DNA from: Sphaerospermopsis sp. SIO1G1
Lineage (GTDB): Bacteria > Cyanobacteriota > Cyanobacteriia > Cyanobacteriales > Nostocaceae
Length of the DNA stretch: 64,000 nt
Assembly: GCA_010672785.1 (NCBI GenBank)
Contig: JAAHFX010000003.1
Coordinates: 186,001-250,000 of the forward strand
Reading direction: 5' to 3'
The notes under the pieces are model-generated. The model saw nothing but the letters and a program-made list of their open reading frames with translations, made no database searches and was not told where the DNA came from. Positions 52,437 to 61,155 of the stretch are shown piece by piece (within the stretch, counting starts at the first letter, position 1; each line of letters opens with the position of its first letter). A program made the position numbers and the translations under genes.

Positions 52437-53018
52437 GTGAAACCCCAGAAATTACCCAACCAAAATTTAGCCGCTAAAATTTTTCATACTCTCAATATTG
52501 TTAGTCTCTTTTTAATGATTACTAGCGGGTTGCAAATTTACAATGCTAATCCCGTTTTTGGTGGCCGTGCAGGTTTACACATTCCCCCCATTTTCACATT
52601 AGGTGCTTGGTTAGCAGGAGGTAGACACTGGCATTTTGCAGCTATGTGGTTATTTTCTCTCAATCTCCTATTGTACGGAATTTATATTTTCATCACCAGA
52701 AGATGGCGAAATAAATTTGTTGGACAAAATGACATCAAAGCTATCCAAAAAACTCAAAACCCTAAACGTTTAACCTACGCTTGGCACCGTATTCTTTACA
52801 CATCCATAATTCCTATTTTATTATTAGCAATTCTCACAGGAATAGGAATGTATAAACCTGCTCAATTTCCCTGGATAGTTGATATTTTTGGAGATTGGCA
52901 AGCACTCAGAATAGTACATTTTGCTTCAGTTCCAATTATAACTATATTCGTGTTCATTCATTGGCAGTTAGGGAAAAAAGCGGGAGGAGATAAACTGATA
53001 GAGTCAATGTTTTGGTAA
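52437..53018 (+). CDS. Cytochrome b561-like membrane protein
   Basis: About 193 residues with four membrane helices: FHTLNIVSLFLMITSGLQIY, HWHFAAMWLFSLNLLLYGIYIF, HRILYTSIIPILLLAILTGIG and RIVHFASVPIITIFVFIHW. Histidines at the start of each helix (FH, HWH, WHR, VHF) suit two b-type hemes. It most resembles the membrane partner of molybdopterin oxidoreductases such as the next gene. I chose GTG 52437. A TTG at 52431 is also in frame. Confidence 0.82.
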   Translation: MKPQKLPNQNLAAKIFHTLNIVSLFLMITSGLQIYNANPVFGGRAGLHIPPIFTLGAWLAGGRHWHFAAMWLFSLNLLLYGIYIFITRRWRNKFVGQNDIKAIQKTQNPKRLTYAWHRILYTSIIPILLLAILTGIGMYKPAQFPWIVDIFGDWQALRIVHFASVPIITIFVFIHWQLGKKAGGDKLIESMFW

Positions 53019-53110
53019 CTTAAAAATTATCTTTGATTATTTTCATAGCTCTATTTTTTCTGGATCTCTGCGGTTAATGTCAAAAAAATTCACAAAGTAG
53101 GATTATCACC

Positions 53111-53839
53111 GTGAAAAAACATATCAAATATCTCCCTCAATTCTCCATAACTCGCCGCCAATTATTACAAATTACAGGCATTTCTAGTATAGGTACTTTA
53201 CTAAGTAGTTGTGGAACACCAGCACTTGAAGACTTAGTGGGTAAACTTTCTGAACCTCTCAACCAAAAAGTAGAAGAATTCATCTTTCAACCTCAAAAAC
53301 TCGTACCAGAATTTTCCCCTGAAGAAATAAAACCCCAAGAATTAATAGTAAATAGTTTCCGAGGTACACCAATAATTGATGTTGATAAATTCCGGTTAAT
53401 TGTTGATGGAGAAGTTAACAAACCCCTGAGTTTATCAATGTCAGAAATTCAAAGTTTACCCTTAACTTCCATGATCATTCGTCATGTTTGCGTTGAAGGT
53501 TGGGCGGCAATTGTACAATGGGGAGGAATTCGTTTACAAGATTTAATTGCTTTATCCGAACCTCAAACCAATGTTAAATATGTGTACTTTCAATCAGCAG
53601 ATGGTTATTATGAAAGTTGGGATTTACCATCAGTTACCCATCCTCAAACTTTGTTAGCTTATCAGAAAAATGGCGAAATACTACCCATTGAAAATGGCGC
53701 ACCTTTGCGTTTAGCTTCACCAATTAAGTTAGGTTATAAACAAAGTAAATGGGTAACTAAAGTAACTTTAACTAGCCAATTATCTAATTTTAAAGGTTAT
53801 TGGGAAGATCAAGGTTATGAATGGTTTGCTGGGGTGTAG
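53111..53839 (+). CDS. Molybdopterin-dependent oxidoreductase (sulfite oxidase/MsrP-like)
   Basis: 242 residues, starting at GTG. ITRRQLLQITGISSIGTLLSSC is a twin-arginine-like/lipobox signal (LLSSCG). The molybdopterin domain has IIRHVCVEGWAAIVQWGGIRL with the Mo-ligand cysteine and YYESWDLPSVTHPQTLLAY. Near RHVC and ENGAPLRLASPIKLGYKQSKWV are typical MsrP/YedY motifs. The preceding cytochrome would be its membrane electron donor. The substrate could be sulfoxides or methionine-sulfoxide residues. Confidence 0.85.
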   Translation: MKKHIKYLPQFSITRRQLLQITGISSIGTLLSSCGTPALEDLVGKLSEPLNQKVEEFIFQPQKLVPEFSPEEIKPQELIVNSFRGTPIIDVDKFRLIVDGEVNKPLSLSMSEIQSLPLTSMIIRHVCVEGWAAIVQWGGIRLQDLIALSEPQTNVKYVYFQSADGYYESWDLPSVTHPQTLLAYQKNGEILPIENGAPLRLASPIKLGYKQSKWVTKVTLTSQLSNFKGYWEDQGYEWFAGV

Positions 53840-53928
53840 ATATTGGGGAGTCGGGGTAATTAAGTATGTTCCCAGTAATAGTTGAATAATTTAGGTGTAA
53901 AAGATAATCCTTTACACCCTGTGAAAAT

Positions 53929-54477
53929 TTAAGCTTTTTGAATTTCTTGTTGTAAAGTTTGCACTTCCTCAACAGATAATTCTGTAACTTCAGCAATTTG
54001 TTCTAAACTCATAATTCCCATTCTTAACAAGTTTAAAACTAATTTTCTGGTGGTTTCAGCTTTACCTTTGGCTTCACCTTCGGCTTTACCTTCGGCTTTA
54101 CCTTCTTCTAGGATTTCTTGATAAATGACTGATTCGCGCATAATCTCACTCCTGAATATTTTCCTAATTACATCTTTGTTTAACACTAGACCGACTAAAA
54201 CGCTACTGGCAGCAGCTATATTTCTTTGTAACCGTTGTTCTGTAATTCCTTCTACTGCTTATGCTACTTTAGTTAATACTATTGTAGGATCATTTGTTTG
54301 ACTCAGCACGGCGAAGGGTAATAAACCGGGAACTGTCAAAAATGTCTCTGTTGGTTGTTCCCATAAGCGGATAACTTCAAACTGATGATAAGTGTTTTCT
54401 AGTTTGAAATTGTTTTCATAGACTAATTCTGATCCTGTTTTTCGCAAATAGATGACTATATAAAAGTAATTTACCAA
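53929..54477 (-). pseudogene. Broken Rpn-like/PD-(D/E)XK transposase-type gene
   Basis: Two parts in one frame. 54477-54259 reads YLRKTGSELVYENNFKLENTYHQFEVIRLWEQPTETFLTVPGLLPFAVL...TKVA then TAA. Continuing past the stop AVEGITEQRLQRNIAAASSVLVG leads into MLNKDVIRKIFRSEIMRESVIYQEILEEGKAEGKAEGEAKGK and ends in EIQKA at 53929. So one nonsense codon at 54259-54261 divides a known Rpn family. The N-terminal nuclease part is also missing, replaced by a REP-like repeat. Confidence 0.85.
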
Positions 54478-54484
54478 TAAATAT

Positions 54485-54515
54485 AGTGCGCCATACTATC
54501 GCTAACGCACCCTAC
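54485..54515. repeat. REP-like palindrome, copy 7
   Basis: AGTGCGCCATACTATCGCTAACGCACCCTAC, abutting the truncated start of the Rpn-like pseudogene. Degenerate left arm. Confidence 0.7.
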
Positions 54516-54531
54516 TTGAACTGTTAACTAA

Positions 54532-54638
54532 TACAGCAGATTTAGTTACTATGAGGTACAAAGCATAATCATAAAACTCTTGTGAGGTGCGCATCTTGCC
54601 CCTCAATAACATACCTCATGACACCAGAAAGCACTATA
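54532..54638. repeat. 107-bp palindromic repeat, copy 2
   Basis: TACAGCAGATTTAGTTACTA to ACACCAGAAAGCACTATA. Same length as copies at 41531-41637 (inverse orientation) and 59990-60096 (same orientation). Immediately followed by a heptamer array. Confidence 0.88.
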
Positions 54639-54639
54639 A

Positions 54640-54805
54640 CTAATAACTAATAACTGATAACTAATAACTAATAACTAATAACTGATAACTGATAACTGAT
54701 AACTAATAACTGATAACTGATAACTAATAACTGATAACTGATAACTGATAACTAATAACTGATAACTGATAACTGATAACTGATAACTAATAACTGAATA
54801 ACTGA
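54640..54805. repeat. Long heptamer array (TAACTAA/TAACTGA)n
   Basis: About 24 units of AACTAAT/AACTGAT before the terminal of the E2 gene. Two variant units alternate irregularly. Confidence 0.92.
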
Positions 54806-54823
54806 TAATTGACAACTGAATAA

Positions 54824-56143
54824 TTACATTGTTAAAGACTGAGCATTAGTTTCAATTAATGTTGCCAAATCTTTCAAGAAAGCAGCCGCATGAGCGCCGT
54901 AAATAATACGATGATCACAGGTAATGTTAACTTTCATTTGTTGACGAACACCAAATAAACCATCATTTGTAGCTACTACTTCTGGACGAGATGCAGCGAT
55001 CGCCAAAATAGAACCTTGACCTGGTGGTAAAATCGCATCAAATGTATCTACACCAAACATTCCCAAATTAGAAAGGGTAAATGTCCCAGTGCTATATTCT
55101 TCTGGTTGTAGTTGTTTTGCTCTAGCTTTATCTACCAAATATTTCCAATTCCGTGACAAGGAATAAATATCAATTTGATCAGCTTTCTGTAAAACTGGTG
55201 TAATTAAACCACCGTCATCCATTGCCACAGCAACAGCAATATTAATATCACCGTGATAAACAATTCCTTGAGCAGAATAACTCGCGTTTAATAATGGGTG
55301 TTTTTGCAATGTCACCGCTACAGCTTTCGCTAATAACGCCGTCATTGTCACACCTTTAGATTTTATTTGTTTGTAAAGTTTGTTGAGTTCATCAACCGTA
55401 ATTGTGTAACCAACATGGAAAGTAGGTACTGCTAAACTAGCTGCCATATTTCGTACCACAGCATTCTGGAGAGTGGTTAATGGTACTACTTCACCAGACA
55501 CAGCACTGGTAACAGCTGGAGTAGGTGCTGGAGCAGGTGCTGGAGTTGGTACTGGAGCGGGTACTGGAGCAGGTGCTGGAGCGGGCACTGGAGTACTAGT
55601 GGGGATACTAATGGATATCTTGGGTTTAGAAGTTTTACCTGCTGCTGCTTCCACATCTTCAGCTACAATGCGACCATAAGGACCACTACCTGTAAGATTA
55701 TTTAAATCAACTCTATATTCTTTAGCTAACTTACGAGCGCGGGGAGAAACAACTAAACGACCTTCTTTGTGGTTAGATCCATTTTGAGAAGCTGTTGCCG
55801 GAGCTTCCAAACTAGCCACAGCTACCGGTTCTGGAGCAGGTGTTTCACTAGCAGCAGCAAAACCACTACCAGCCTTAGCTATAGCTGCTTCTATTTCCGC
55901 CTCAGTTTCTGCAACATAAGCGATCGCCGCACCAACAGGAGCAGTTTCGCCAGCAGGAACAATGATATGGGCTAAAAATCCTTCATAGAAAGATTCTACA
56001 TCCATATCTGCCTTATCTGACTCGACAACTACCACTGTTTCACCTTTTTCCACTTTATCCCCTGGCGACTTTACCCAAGAAACAATTTTGCCCTCAGTCA
56101 TAGTAGAACTTAGAGCAGGCATAAATACTTCATTAATACTCAT
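54824..56143 (-). CDS. Dihydrolipoamide acetyltransferase (E2) of pyruvate dehydrogenase
   Basis: 439 residues. N-terminal lipoyl domain with the lipoylated Lys in VVVESDKADMDVESF (about residue 44). E3/E1-binding domain VSPRARKLAKEYRVDLNNLTGSG (about 132-160). Long Pro/Ala hinge of TPAPAPAP type (about 175-225). Catalytic domain 220-439 ending VNITCDHRIIYGAHAAAFLKDLATLIETNAQSLTM, with the DHR active site. Transfers acetyl from pyruvate to CoA. The gene ends 20 bp from a heptamer array. Confidence 0.95.
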   Translation of the reverse strand: MSINEVFMPALSSTMTEGKIVSWVKSPGDKVEKGETVVVVESDKADMDVESFYEGFLAHIIVPAGETAPVGAAIAYVAETEAEIEAAIAKAGSGFAAASETPAPEPVAVASLEAPATASQNGSNHKEGRLVVSPRARKLAKEYRVDLNNLTGSGPYGRIVAEDVEAAAGKTSKPKISISIPTSTPVPAPAPAPVPAPVPTPAPAPAPTPAVTSAVSGEVVPLTTLQNAVVRNMAASLAVPTFHVGYTITVDELNKLYKQIKSKGVTMTALLAKAVAVTLQKHPLLNASYSAQGIVYHGDINIAVAVAMDDGGLITPVLQKADQIDIYSLSRNWKYLVDKARAKQLQPEEYSTGTFTLSNLGMFGVDTFDAILPPGQGSILAIAASRPEVVATNDGLFGVRQQMKVNITCDHRIIYGAHAAAFLKDLATLIETNAQSLTM

Positions 56144-56545
56144 AATTGTGGTTTCAGAATCAATAATTTTATGGACTTTAACAGCTGCTGCCAGATCGAA
56201 TTGTATCTTGCTACGAGGATTTTAGAGCAAATTATCAGTCACCAGTTGTCAGTTATCAGTTGTCAGTTATCAGTCACCAGTTGTCAGTTATCAGTTGTCA
56301 GTTATCGCTATTTGCTGTTCACTGTTTACTGTTTACTGTTCACTGTTAACCAGTCAGCATGATCATTATCATTTGGAACTTAAAGGTAAGGTTGATGTCT
56401 AAAGAGATAAACTTGAGATAATCTGTATTCCTCACCGCTTCTTCACACACACACTGCTGAATAGCAGTTATTAGAGGTGAGATTTGAACATAAAACTCAA
56501 CATAAGTCAAACCCCTGTTTAAATTACTCCTTTAATAAAATCACT
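56144..56545. other. Repeat-rich spacer before the hypothetical gene
   Basis: Contains heptamer-type CAGTTGTCAGTTATCAG repeats (about 56233-56310) and CTGTTCACTGTTTACTG words. Divergent promoters must lie here. ORFs are repeat translations. Confidence 0.65.
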
Positions 56546-57067
56546 ATGTCAGCAAAGTTGAAATTTGTTTTAATTTTGATTTTTAGTGTACTTGCCACTA
56601 CTACTGGAATTCATCTAGTTCATAACCAGCCAACTACACTGATCACAGATACAGCTAATGGTCAACAGCAAATAATATCTGTAGACAATAATCCTTCCAT
56701 ATCTACTGCTTACCAGGAACGTTTACAGTATACATCTATACCGTTGGAAAATATTTCTTCCATTCTTCAAGGTAGCGATCCAGAAACTTTAGCCTTGAAT
56801 ATTCTCTATGATTTGAAATCTGTAGAAGGAAGACCTGTAGTGCAGGTGACATATCCCCAACCGAATCAAGCTTTGGTGATGATTACAAAAGTTAAACAAG
56901 TCAAAGATAGTTCTGTCAATGATATGATCTACCGCGTAGAAATGAATCGCTTTGGGCGATCGCTCTTAGTAACTTCCCCCCCTGTCTGGCAAATCGTCTG
57001 GGCTGGTTCTCAAGTAAAATGTAGCTCCTCCAGTGTAGCCCAGAAACAAGTTAATTGTGATTCTTGA
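56546..57067 (+). CDS. Hypothetical secreted/membrane-anchored protein
   Basis: 173 residues. A single N-terminal membrane helix (KFVLILIFSVLATTTGIHLV), then a soluble region with LQYTSIPLENISSILQGSDPETLALNILYDLKSVEGRPVVQVTYPQPNQALVMITKVKQV and VNDMIYRVEMNRFGRSLLVTSPPVWQIVWAGSQVKC. Looks like a conserved cyanobacterial protein with no assigned function. ATG 56546 is the best start because an earlier one would translate unrelated leader. Confidence 0.65.
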   Translation: MSAKLKFVLILIFSVLATTTGIHLVHNQPTTLITDTANGQQQIISVDNNPSISTAYQERLQYTSIPLENISSILQGSDPETLALNILYDLKSVEGRPVVQVTYPQPNQALVMITKVKQVKDSSVNDMIYRVEMNRFGRSLLVTSPPVWQIVWAGSQVKCSSSSVAQKQVNCDS

Positions 57068-57345
57068 CTTTTGAATTTCGACTTCCGCGAAGCGATGCTA
57101 GTCTATTTTAACGAACTTGAGCTATGAAACAGAGAATTTATTCTCTGGCTGTGGCTGGCTCTTGCAATATAACTAGTGTCTGCATCAATCCAAAAACTCT
57201 TCTCCCCCTGCAAGAAAGCACCCTGCACCCTGCCTCTTCCGCTGCCTATCATTTTTTACCTTTTCCCAGAGTTACAGAAAAGTTTAACAATTATGTCATA
57301 ATTTGTAACGTATCTTTAAGATTTCCCCTCTAGGAGAACCCAGCG

Positions 57346-57690
57346 ATGAGTGAACAAGCTGAAGAAGCTCTTGAGACTCAGGAGTTAGACAGATATGAAT
57401 GTCGCGCCTGTGGCTACGTTTATGAACCGGAGAAGGGAGACGACAAATATGATATCCCTGCGGGTACGGCTTTTACTGAATTACCTATTAATTGGAAATG
57501 TCCAGTTTGTACCGCCAAGAAAGTAGCATTTGCTAACATCGGTCCTGCGGGTACAGCATCTGGTTTTAAAGAAAATTTAGGTTATGGCTTCGGAGTTAAT
57601 ACACTCACACCGGGACAGAAGAACCTTTTGATCTTTGGTGCTTTAGCACTAGGATTCTTGTTCTTTATCAGTCTTTACGGCTTACAATAA
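57346..57690 (+). CDS. rubA: Membrane-anchored rubredoxin RubA
   Basis: 114 residues. Rubredoxin domain at residues about 15-65 (YECRACGYVYEPEKGDDKYDIPAGTAFTELPINWKCPVCTAKK; two CxxC Fe ligands) and one C-terminal membrane helix (NLLIFGALALGFLFFISLYGLQ). RubA is needed for early photosystem II/I assembly in oxygenic phototrophs. It lies upstream of ycf48 and psbEFLJ, the conserved order of this locus. GAGAACCCAGCG lies before the ATG. Confidence 0.95.
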   Translation: MSEQAEEALETQELDRYECRACGYVYEPEKGDDKYDIPAGTAFTELPINWKCPVCTAKKVAFANIGPAGTASGFKENLGYGFGVNTLTPGQKNLLIFGALALGFLFFISLYGLQ

Positions 57691-57743
57691 CATCTTTTTG
57701 GTGACTGGTGATTGGTGATTGGTGATTGGTGACTAGGTAAATT

Positions 57744-57781
57744 TCTTAACTACGAATTACGAATTACGAATTACGAATTAC
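57744..57781. repeat. Heptamer array (CGAATTA)n between rubA and ycf48
   Basis: Five units of ACGAATT, preceded by GTGATTG repeats. Interrupts the otherwise conserved rubA-ycf48 gap. Confidence 0.88.
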
Positions 57782-57826
57782 TTCTGTTGCCTAATTCAAA
57801 TTCAGATAAACACTAAAAAAATACTG

Positions 57827-58849
57827 ATGCGTTCAATTGTAAAAAAATGGCAAGGAATTATTGCCTCATTCATAGTAGTTCTAGCTTGTATTGGTTGTAG
57901 TCAAGTTCCTTCTACAACTTTTAACCCTTGGGAAGTGGTTAACATCAACACAGAAGCAAAACTATTTGATATTGCTTTTACAGGTAATCCTCAACATGGT
58001 TACATAGTCGGTAGCGATACCACTTTGTTGGAAACTAATGATGGAGGTGAAAGTTGGCATCCTCTAGATTTGGCAGTGGATGATCCTAAAGCTAGATTTG
58101 ACTCTGTGAGTTTTGCTGGAGAAGAAGGTTGGATAGTTGGTGAACCTTCTTTATTGCTACACACCACAGATGAAGGAAAATCTTGGTCTAGTCTTCCTTT
58201 AAGCACTCAATTGCCTGGTGGCCCAATTATGGTGACAGCATTGGGTGAAAACACAGCAGAAATGGTTACTGATGTAGGAGCTATCTATAAAACCACAGAT
58301 GGTGGTCAAAACTGGAAAGCACAAGTAGAAGGTGCTGTAGGTGTAGTGCGCAACCTCACACGCTCTTCTGATGGTAAATATATAGCTGTCTCCTCCAGAG
58401 GTAGTTTTTACTCCATTTGGGAGCCAGGAATGCAAGAATGGGAACCCCACAACCGTAATAGTTCTCGAAGATTAGAGAATATGGGCTTTGCTAATAATGG
58501 CCAACTATGGTTATTAGCAAGAGGTGGCCAGGTTCAATTTAGTGATCCTGAAACAAAAGACGAATGGTTAGAAGTAGAATATCCAGAGTTGTCTACCAGT
58601 TGGGGTTTATTGGATTTAGCCTATCGTACACCAGAAGAAATCTGGATTGGTGGTGGTAGTGGTAATTTGCTACGCAGTTCAGACGGTGGCCAAACTTGGG
58701 CAAAAGACCGTGAAGTAGAAGAAGTAGCGGCAAATTTATACCAGATTAAATTCTTTAGCCCCAATCAAGGTTTTATCATCGGTGATCATGGCATTTTGCT
58801 CAAATATAACCCCAATCTAGAAGAAACTGATCAACAAGAAGCTGCTTAA
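57827..58849 (+). CDS. ycf48: Photosystem II assembly factor Ycf48
   Basis: 340 residues. N-terminal lipobox (VVLACIGCSQ; Cys at about 25) makes it a thylakoid lipoprotein. Beta-propeller of seven motifs such as DGGESWHPLDLA, TTDEGKSWSSLPLS, TTDGGQNWKAQVEG and SSDGGQTWAKDREV. It binds newly made pre-D1 during reaction-centre assembly. Located directly upstream of psbE, 100 bp away, in the canonical order. Confidence 0.96.
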   Translation: MRSIVKKWQGIIASFIVVLACIGCSQVPSTTFNPWEVVNINTEAKLFDIAFTGNPQHGYIVGSDTTLLETNDGGESWHPLDLAVDDPKARFDSVSFAGEEGWIVGEPSLLLHTTDEGKSWSSLPLSTQLPGGPIMVTALGENTAEMVTDVGAIYKTTDGGQNWKAQVEGAVGVVRNLTRSSDGKYIAVSSRGSFYSIWEPGMQEWEPHNRNSSRRLENMGFANNGQLWLLARGGQVQFSDPETKDEWLEVEYPELSTSWGLLDLAYRTPEEIWIGGGSGNLLRSSDGGQTWAKDREVEEVAANLYQIKFFSPNQGFIIGDHGILLKYNPNLEETDQQEAA

Positions 58850-58949
58850 GTGATAACCTTTTCTGAGAAGAAAGTTGCAACTTGTAACTCTTTCTAAACT
58901 TTGTAGGATAATAGACTCAATAGTAGTTTTTGTGAAGGTAGTAATCTAA

Positions 58950-59198
58950 ATGTCAGGTACCACTGGAGAGCGCCCATTTTCAGATATTGTTACCAGTATT
59001 CGTTACTGGGTAATTCATAGCATCACCATTCCAGCCTTATTTATTGCTGGTTGGCTATTCGTCAGCACTGGTTTGGCTTATGATGTTTTTGGCACACCAC
59101 GTCCTAACGAATATTTCACACAGGTACGTCAAGAAGTACCCATCGTTAGCGATCGCTATGAATCTAAGAAACAAGTAGAAACATTTATCGGAAAGTAA
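58950..59198 (+). CDS. psbE: Cytochrome b559 alpha subunit PsbE
   Basis: 82 residues. [40 protein letters not shown] has the heme-ligating His23 (VIHS) and single membrane helix. Photosystem II core component required for assembly. GAAGGTAG lies about 12 nt before the ATG. First gene of psbE-psbF-psbL-psbJ. Confidence 0.98.
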   Translation: MSGTTGERPFSDIVTSIRYWVIHSITIPALFIAGWLFVSTGLAYDVFGTPRPNEYFTQVRQEVPIVSDRYESKKQVETFIGK

Positions 59199-59207
59199 TT
59201 TGAGATC

Positions 59208-59348
59208 ATGACTAGCGGCAATAACATTAATAATCAACCAGTTACCTATCCCATTTTTACCGTTAGATGGCTGGCTGTACACACTTTAGGTGTACCCACA
59301 GTATTCTTTTTAGGCGCGATCGCCGCAATGCAGTTTATCCAACGCTAG
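59208..59348 (+). CDS. psbF: Cytochrome b559 beta subunit PsbF
   Basis: 46 residues: [34 protein letters not shown]. The His in AVHTL ligates the heme with PsbE. One membrane helix. ATG 59208, nine bases after the psbE stop. Confidence 0.97.
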   Translation: MTSGNNINNQPVTYPIFTVRWLAVHTLGVPTVFFLGAIAAMQFIQR

Positions 59349-59357
59349 GAACAAATC

Positions 59358-59477
59358 ATGGAAAGAAATCCTAATCCTAATCAACAACCTGTTGAGTTAA
59401 ATCGTACTTCTTTGTATCTAGGACTTCTCTTGATTTTTGTTCTAGGTATTCTATTCTCCAGTTACTTCTTTAACTAA
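59358..59477 (+). CDS. psbL: Photosystem II protein PsbL
   Basis: 39 residues: [20 protein letters not shown] then a helix ending SSYFFN, the standard length. Stabilises the QA side of photosystem II. Located 9 bp after psbF. Confidence 0.97.
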   Translation: MERNPNPNQQPVELNRTSLYLGLLLIFVLGILFSSYFFN

Positions 59478-59532
59478 CTGGAACGTTCGTTGCTAATTTT
59501 CTATTGACTTATTTGTAAGGGAGGAGAGAACC

Positions 59533-59652
59533 GTGTCTGGAGGTGGAAGAATTCCCCTGTGGGTTGTCGCTACAATCGCAGGTTTAGGTGTAATTACAGT
59601 TTTAGGTATCTTCTTCTATGGTGCTTACGCTGGAGTTGGTTCTTCTTTGTAA
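59533..59652 (+). CDS. psbJ: Photosystem II protein PsbJ
   Basis: 39 residues: [20 protein letters not shown] then [20 protein letters not shown] start at 59533 after GAGGAGAGAACC (SD). The 55-bp spacer after psbL is larger than between the others. Followed by hairpin terminators. Confidence 0.95.
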   Translation: MSGGGRIPLWVVATIAGLGVITVLGIFFYGAYAGVGSSL

Positions 59653-59695
59653 TACCAACTTAGTTGGCATTTTTGTATAAGAATCAAAATGAAAC

Positions 59696-59733
59696 AACCG
59701 CCTGTCTGTTTGGATAGGCGGTTAATTTTTTGA
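59696..59733 (+). terminator. Terminator of the psbEFLJ operon
   Basis: AACCGCCTGTC (59696-59706) and GATAGGCGGTT (59713-59723) form an 11-bp stem with one G-U pair and a TTTTTT tail. A smaller stem CCAAC/GTTGG with T-run lies at about 59655-59673. Confidence 0.88.
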
Positions 59734-59854
59734 CTAACCTCTGTAGGGTTTGCAGCAAAAAGTTATCTGTGGAGACTAGGGAACAGGTAACGGGGAACAG
59801 GTAACGGGGAACAGGGAAGAGTTTCAAGAGTTGCTAAGGAAAGAATTCTTACCA

Positions 59855-59900
59855 AAAGTGCAAGGTTTTCAAACACTGATACCCATATATCTTGCACTTT
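59855..59900. repeat. 46-bp hairpin repeat, copy 2
   Basis: AAAGTGCAAG...CTTGCACTTT arms. Inverse of the copy at 40637-40682 and of identical length. Confidence 0.75.
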
Positions 59901-59989
59901 ATCAATCTCAAATCGCCTATATTCATTGAGTAGAAATGTCTTCATACTTATATGCCTGACTGCACGCTACGCGGACAGCAAGCCCTAAT

Positions 59990-60096
59990 TACAGCATATT
60001 TATTTGCTATGAGGTACAATTAATAATTATGAAACTCTTGTGGGGTGGGCATCCTGCCCGCCAATAGTATACCTCATTACACCGGAAAGTGCTGTA
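59990..60096. repeat. 107-bp palindromic repeat, copy 3
   Basis: Starts TACAGCATATTTATTTGCTA and ends ACACCGGAAAGTGCTGTA. The inner hairpin is GTGGGGTGGGCATCCTGCCCGCC. Same orientation as copy 2. Confidence 0.88.
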
Positions 60097-60134
60097 AATT
60101 AATATTCCCACTCTCCCCAATCACCAATCCCCAA

Positions 60135-61130
60135 TCACCTTTTACCATTTTTTTGTGAATTCGACAGCCTGACAACATCGTGAAAATGCTCATAATCAAT
60201 ATAACGATGTCCGTCAGGAGTTTGATGAATTATATCTACAAATTTACTATTCCAAATAATATTATGAGCCGTGTAAGTATGACGTGCATGAACTTCTTGC
60301 ACTACTGTTTCATCAATTCCACTCAAAGAAATTATCAGCAAAGAATGACTATGAAAAAGTGAATCTGGAGTCATTCCATATAAAGGACTGGAAGAATCAA
60401 TAGTGTGCATAATTGACCAAGATAGAGAAAAATTTGGTGTTTGACTTCTCACTAGTTGTAAATCATAAATTCGACGCGTAAACTCACCTGCTGCTGTGAT
60501 TTCATCCCGCACAAAATACACACGAATTTTAGCTTCTAAAATCATATTGCGGCGCTGATTTGCAGTCCGAAACATTAAGTTTGAGACACCATTACAAGGA
60601 GTAATTACAGCTACATCACTAAACAAAACACGAGCCGTTGGCCGAGAAAACCGGGCAAAAGATAAACCCGTCATCACAGCCAGTCCCATTAAACCAATAA
60701 TTGCTTCGATAGTAACTATAATATGTCCATAGGTGGTTTGAGTGTACATTGTTCCACCAATAGAAGCTAAAGTTTGTACACTGAAGAAAAAAGCATCAGC
60801 AAATGAACCAGGCCTAGCATTAGCAATAGAATCTCCACCCAATAAATAGGCTAATGCAAATAGCATATTAATAGATATATAAAAAATAAACATTAATAGC
60901 AAAAAACCAGTCCAGGGAATAGTTAATAATAAATGGTAAGGATCACGCCAGTATGAATGCCAAGCACCCATACCAATTACCTCAAATTGACCATTATTTT
61001 TTTTCAGATGAACTCTAGGGAGAATTCTGGATTTTTGTTTTTTGAAAATTCCCTTTAATATCAGTTTCATTGCTGGTAAATAAAAGCCTAGTAAATGATA
61101 AAATATCTCAAGTTGGTCCTCATACCACAT
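60135..61130 (-). CDS. Inward-rectifier (KirBac-type) potassium channel homologue with altered filter
   Basis: 331 residues. Outer helix (HLLLTIPWTGFLLLMFIFYI), pore helix FADAFFFSVQTLASIGGT, inner helix IIVTIEAIIGLMGLAVMTGL, then the Kir cytoplasmic immunoglobulin-like domain (FARFSRPTARVLFSDVAVI, NQRRNMILEAKIRVY, WSIMHTIDSSSPLYG, HTYTAHNIIW). The filter reads S-I-G-G-T-M-Y where KirBac channels have T-V-G-Y-G. The tyrosine codon is missing and the frame continues normally. Potassium selectivity may be lost, or this is a channel with a different role. Divergent from an MFS gene 25 bp away. Confidence 0.85.
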   Translation of the reverse strand: MWYEDQLEIFYHLLGFYLPAMKLILKGIFKKQKSRILPRVHLKKNNGQFEVIGMGAWHSYWRDPYHLLLTIPWTGFLLLMFIFYISINMLFALAYLLGGDSIANARPGSFADAFFFSVQTLASIGGTMYTQTTYGHIIVTIEAIIGLMGLAVMTGLSFARFSRPTARVLFSDVAVITPCNGVSNLMFRTANQRRNMILEAKIRVYFVRDEITAAGEFTRRIYDLQLVRSQTPNFSLSWSIMHTIDSSSPLYGMTPDSLFHSHSLLIISLSGIDETVVQEVHARHTYTAHNIIWNSKFVDIIHQTPDGHRYIDYEHFHDVVRLSNSQKNGKR

Positions 61131-61155
61131 CTCAAAAATTAATTGTTAATCATTT

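Larger units (their letters stand above)
59734..60134. other. Repeat-containing spacer after psbJ
   Basis: No gene supported. Holds a 46-bp hairpin repeat (59855-59900) and a 107-bp palindrome (59990-60096), plus CTGCACGCTACGCGGACAGCAAGC-like words. Confidence 0.65.

Noticed and set aside
54259..54477. Independent 72-residue gene
   Set aside because: It is the upstream half of the Rpn-like pseudogene, in frame with 53929-54186 across one stop codon.
55473..55975. Plus-strand Gly/Ala-rich ORF opposite the E2 gene
   Set aside because: It mirrors the Pro/Ala hinge of E2 and has no support.
57124..57333. 69-codon ORF before rubA
   Set aside because: Composition is that of a spacer with a CTGCAAGAAAGCACCCTGCACCCTGCC-like repeat; no homology motif and no ribosome site.
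59763..59945. 60-codon minus-strand ORF after psbJ
   Set aside because: It covers the 46-bp hairpin repeat and GGGAACAGGTAAC repeats, so it is a chance reading.
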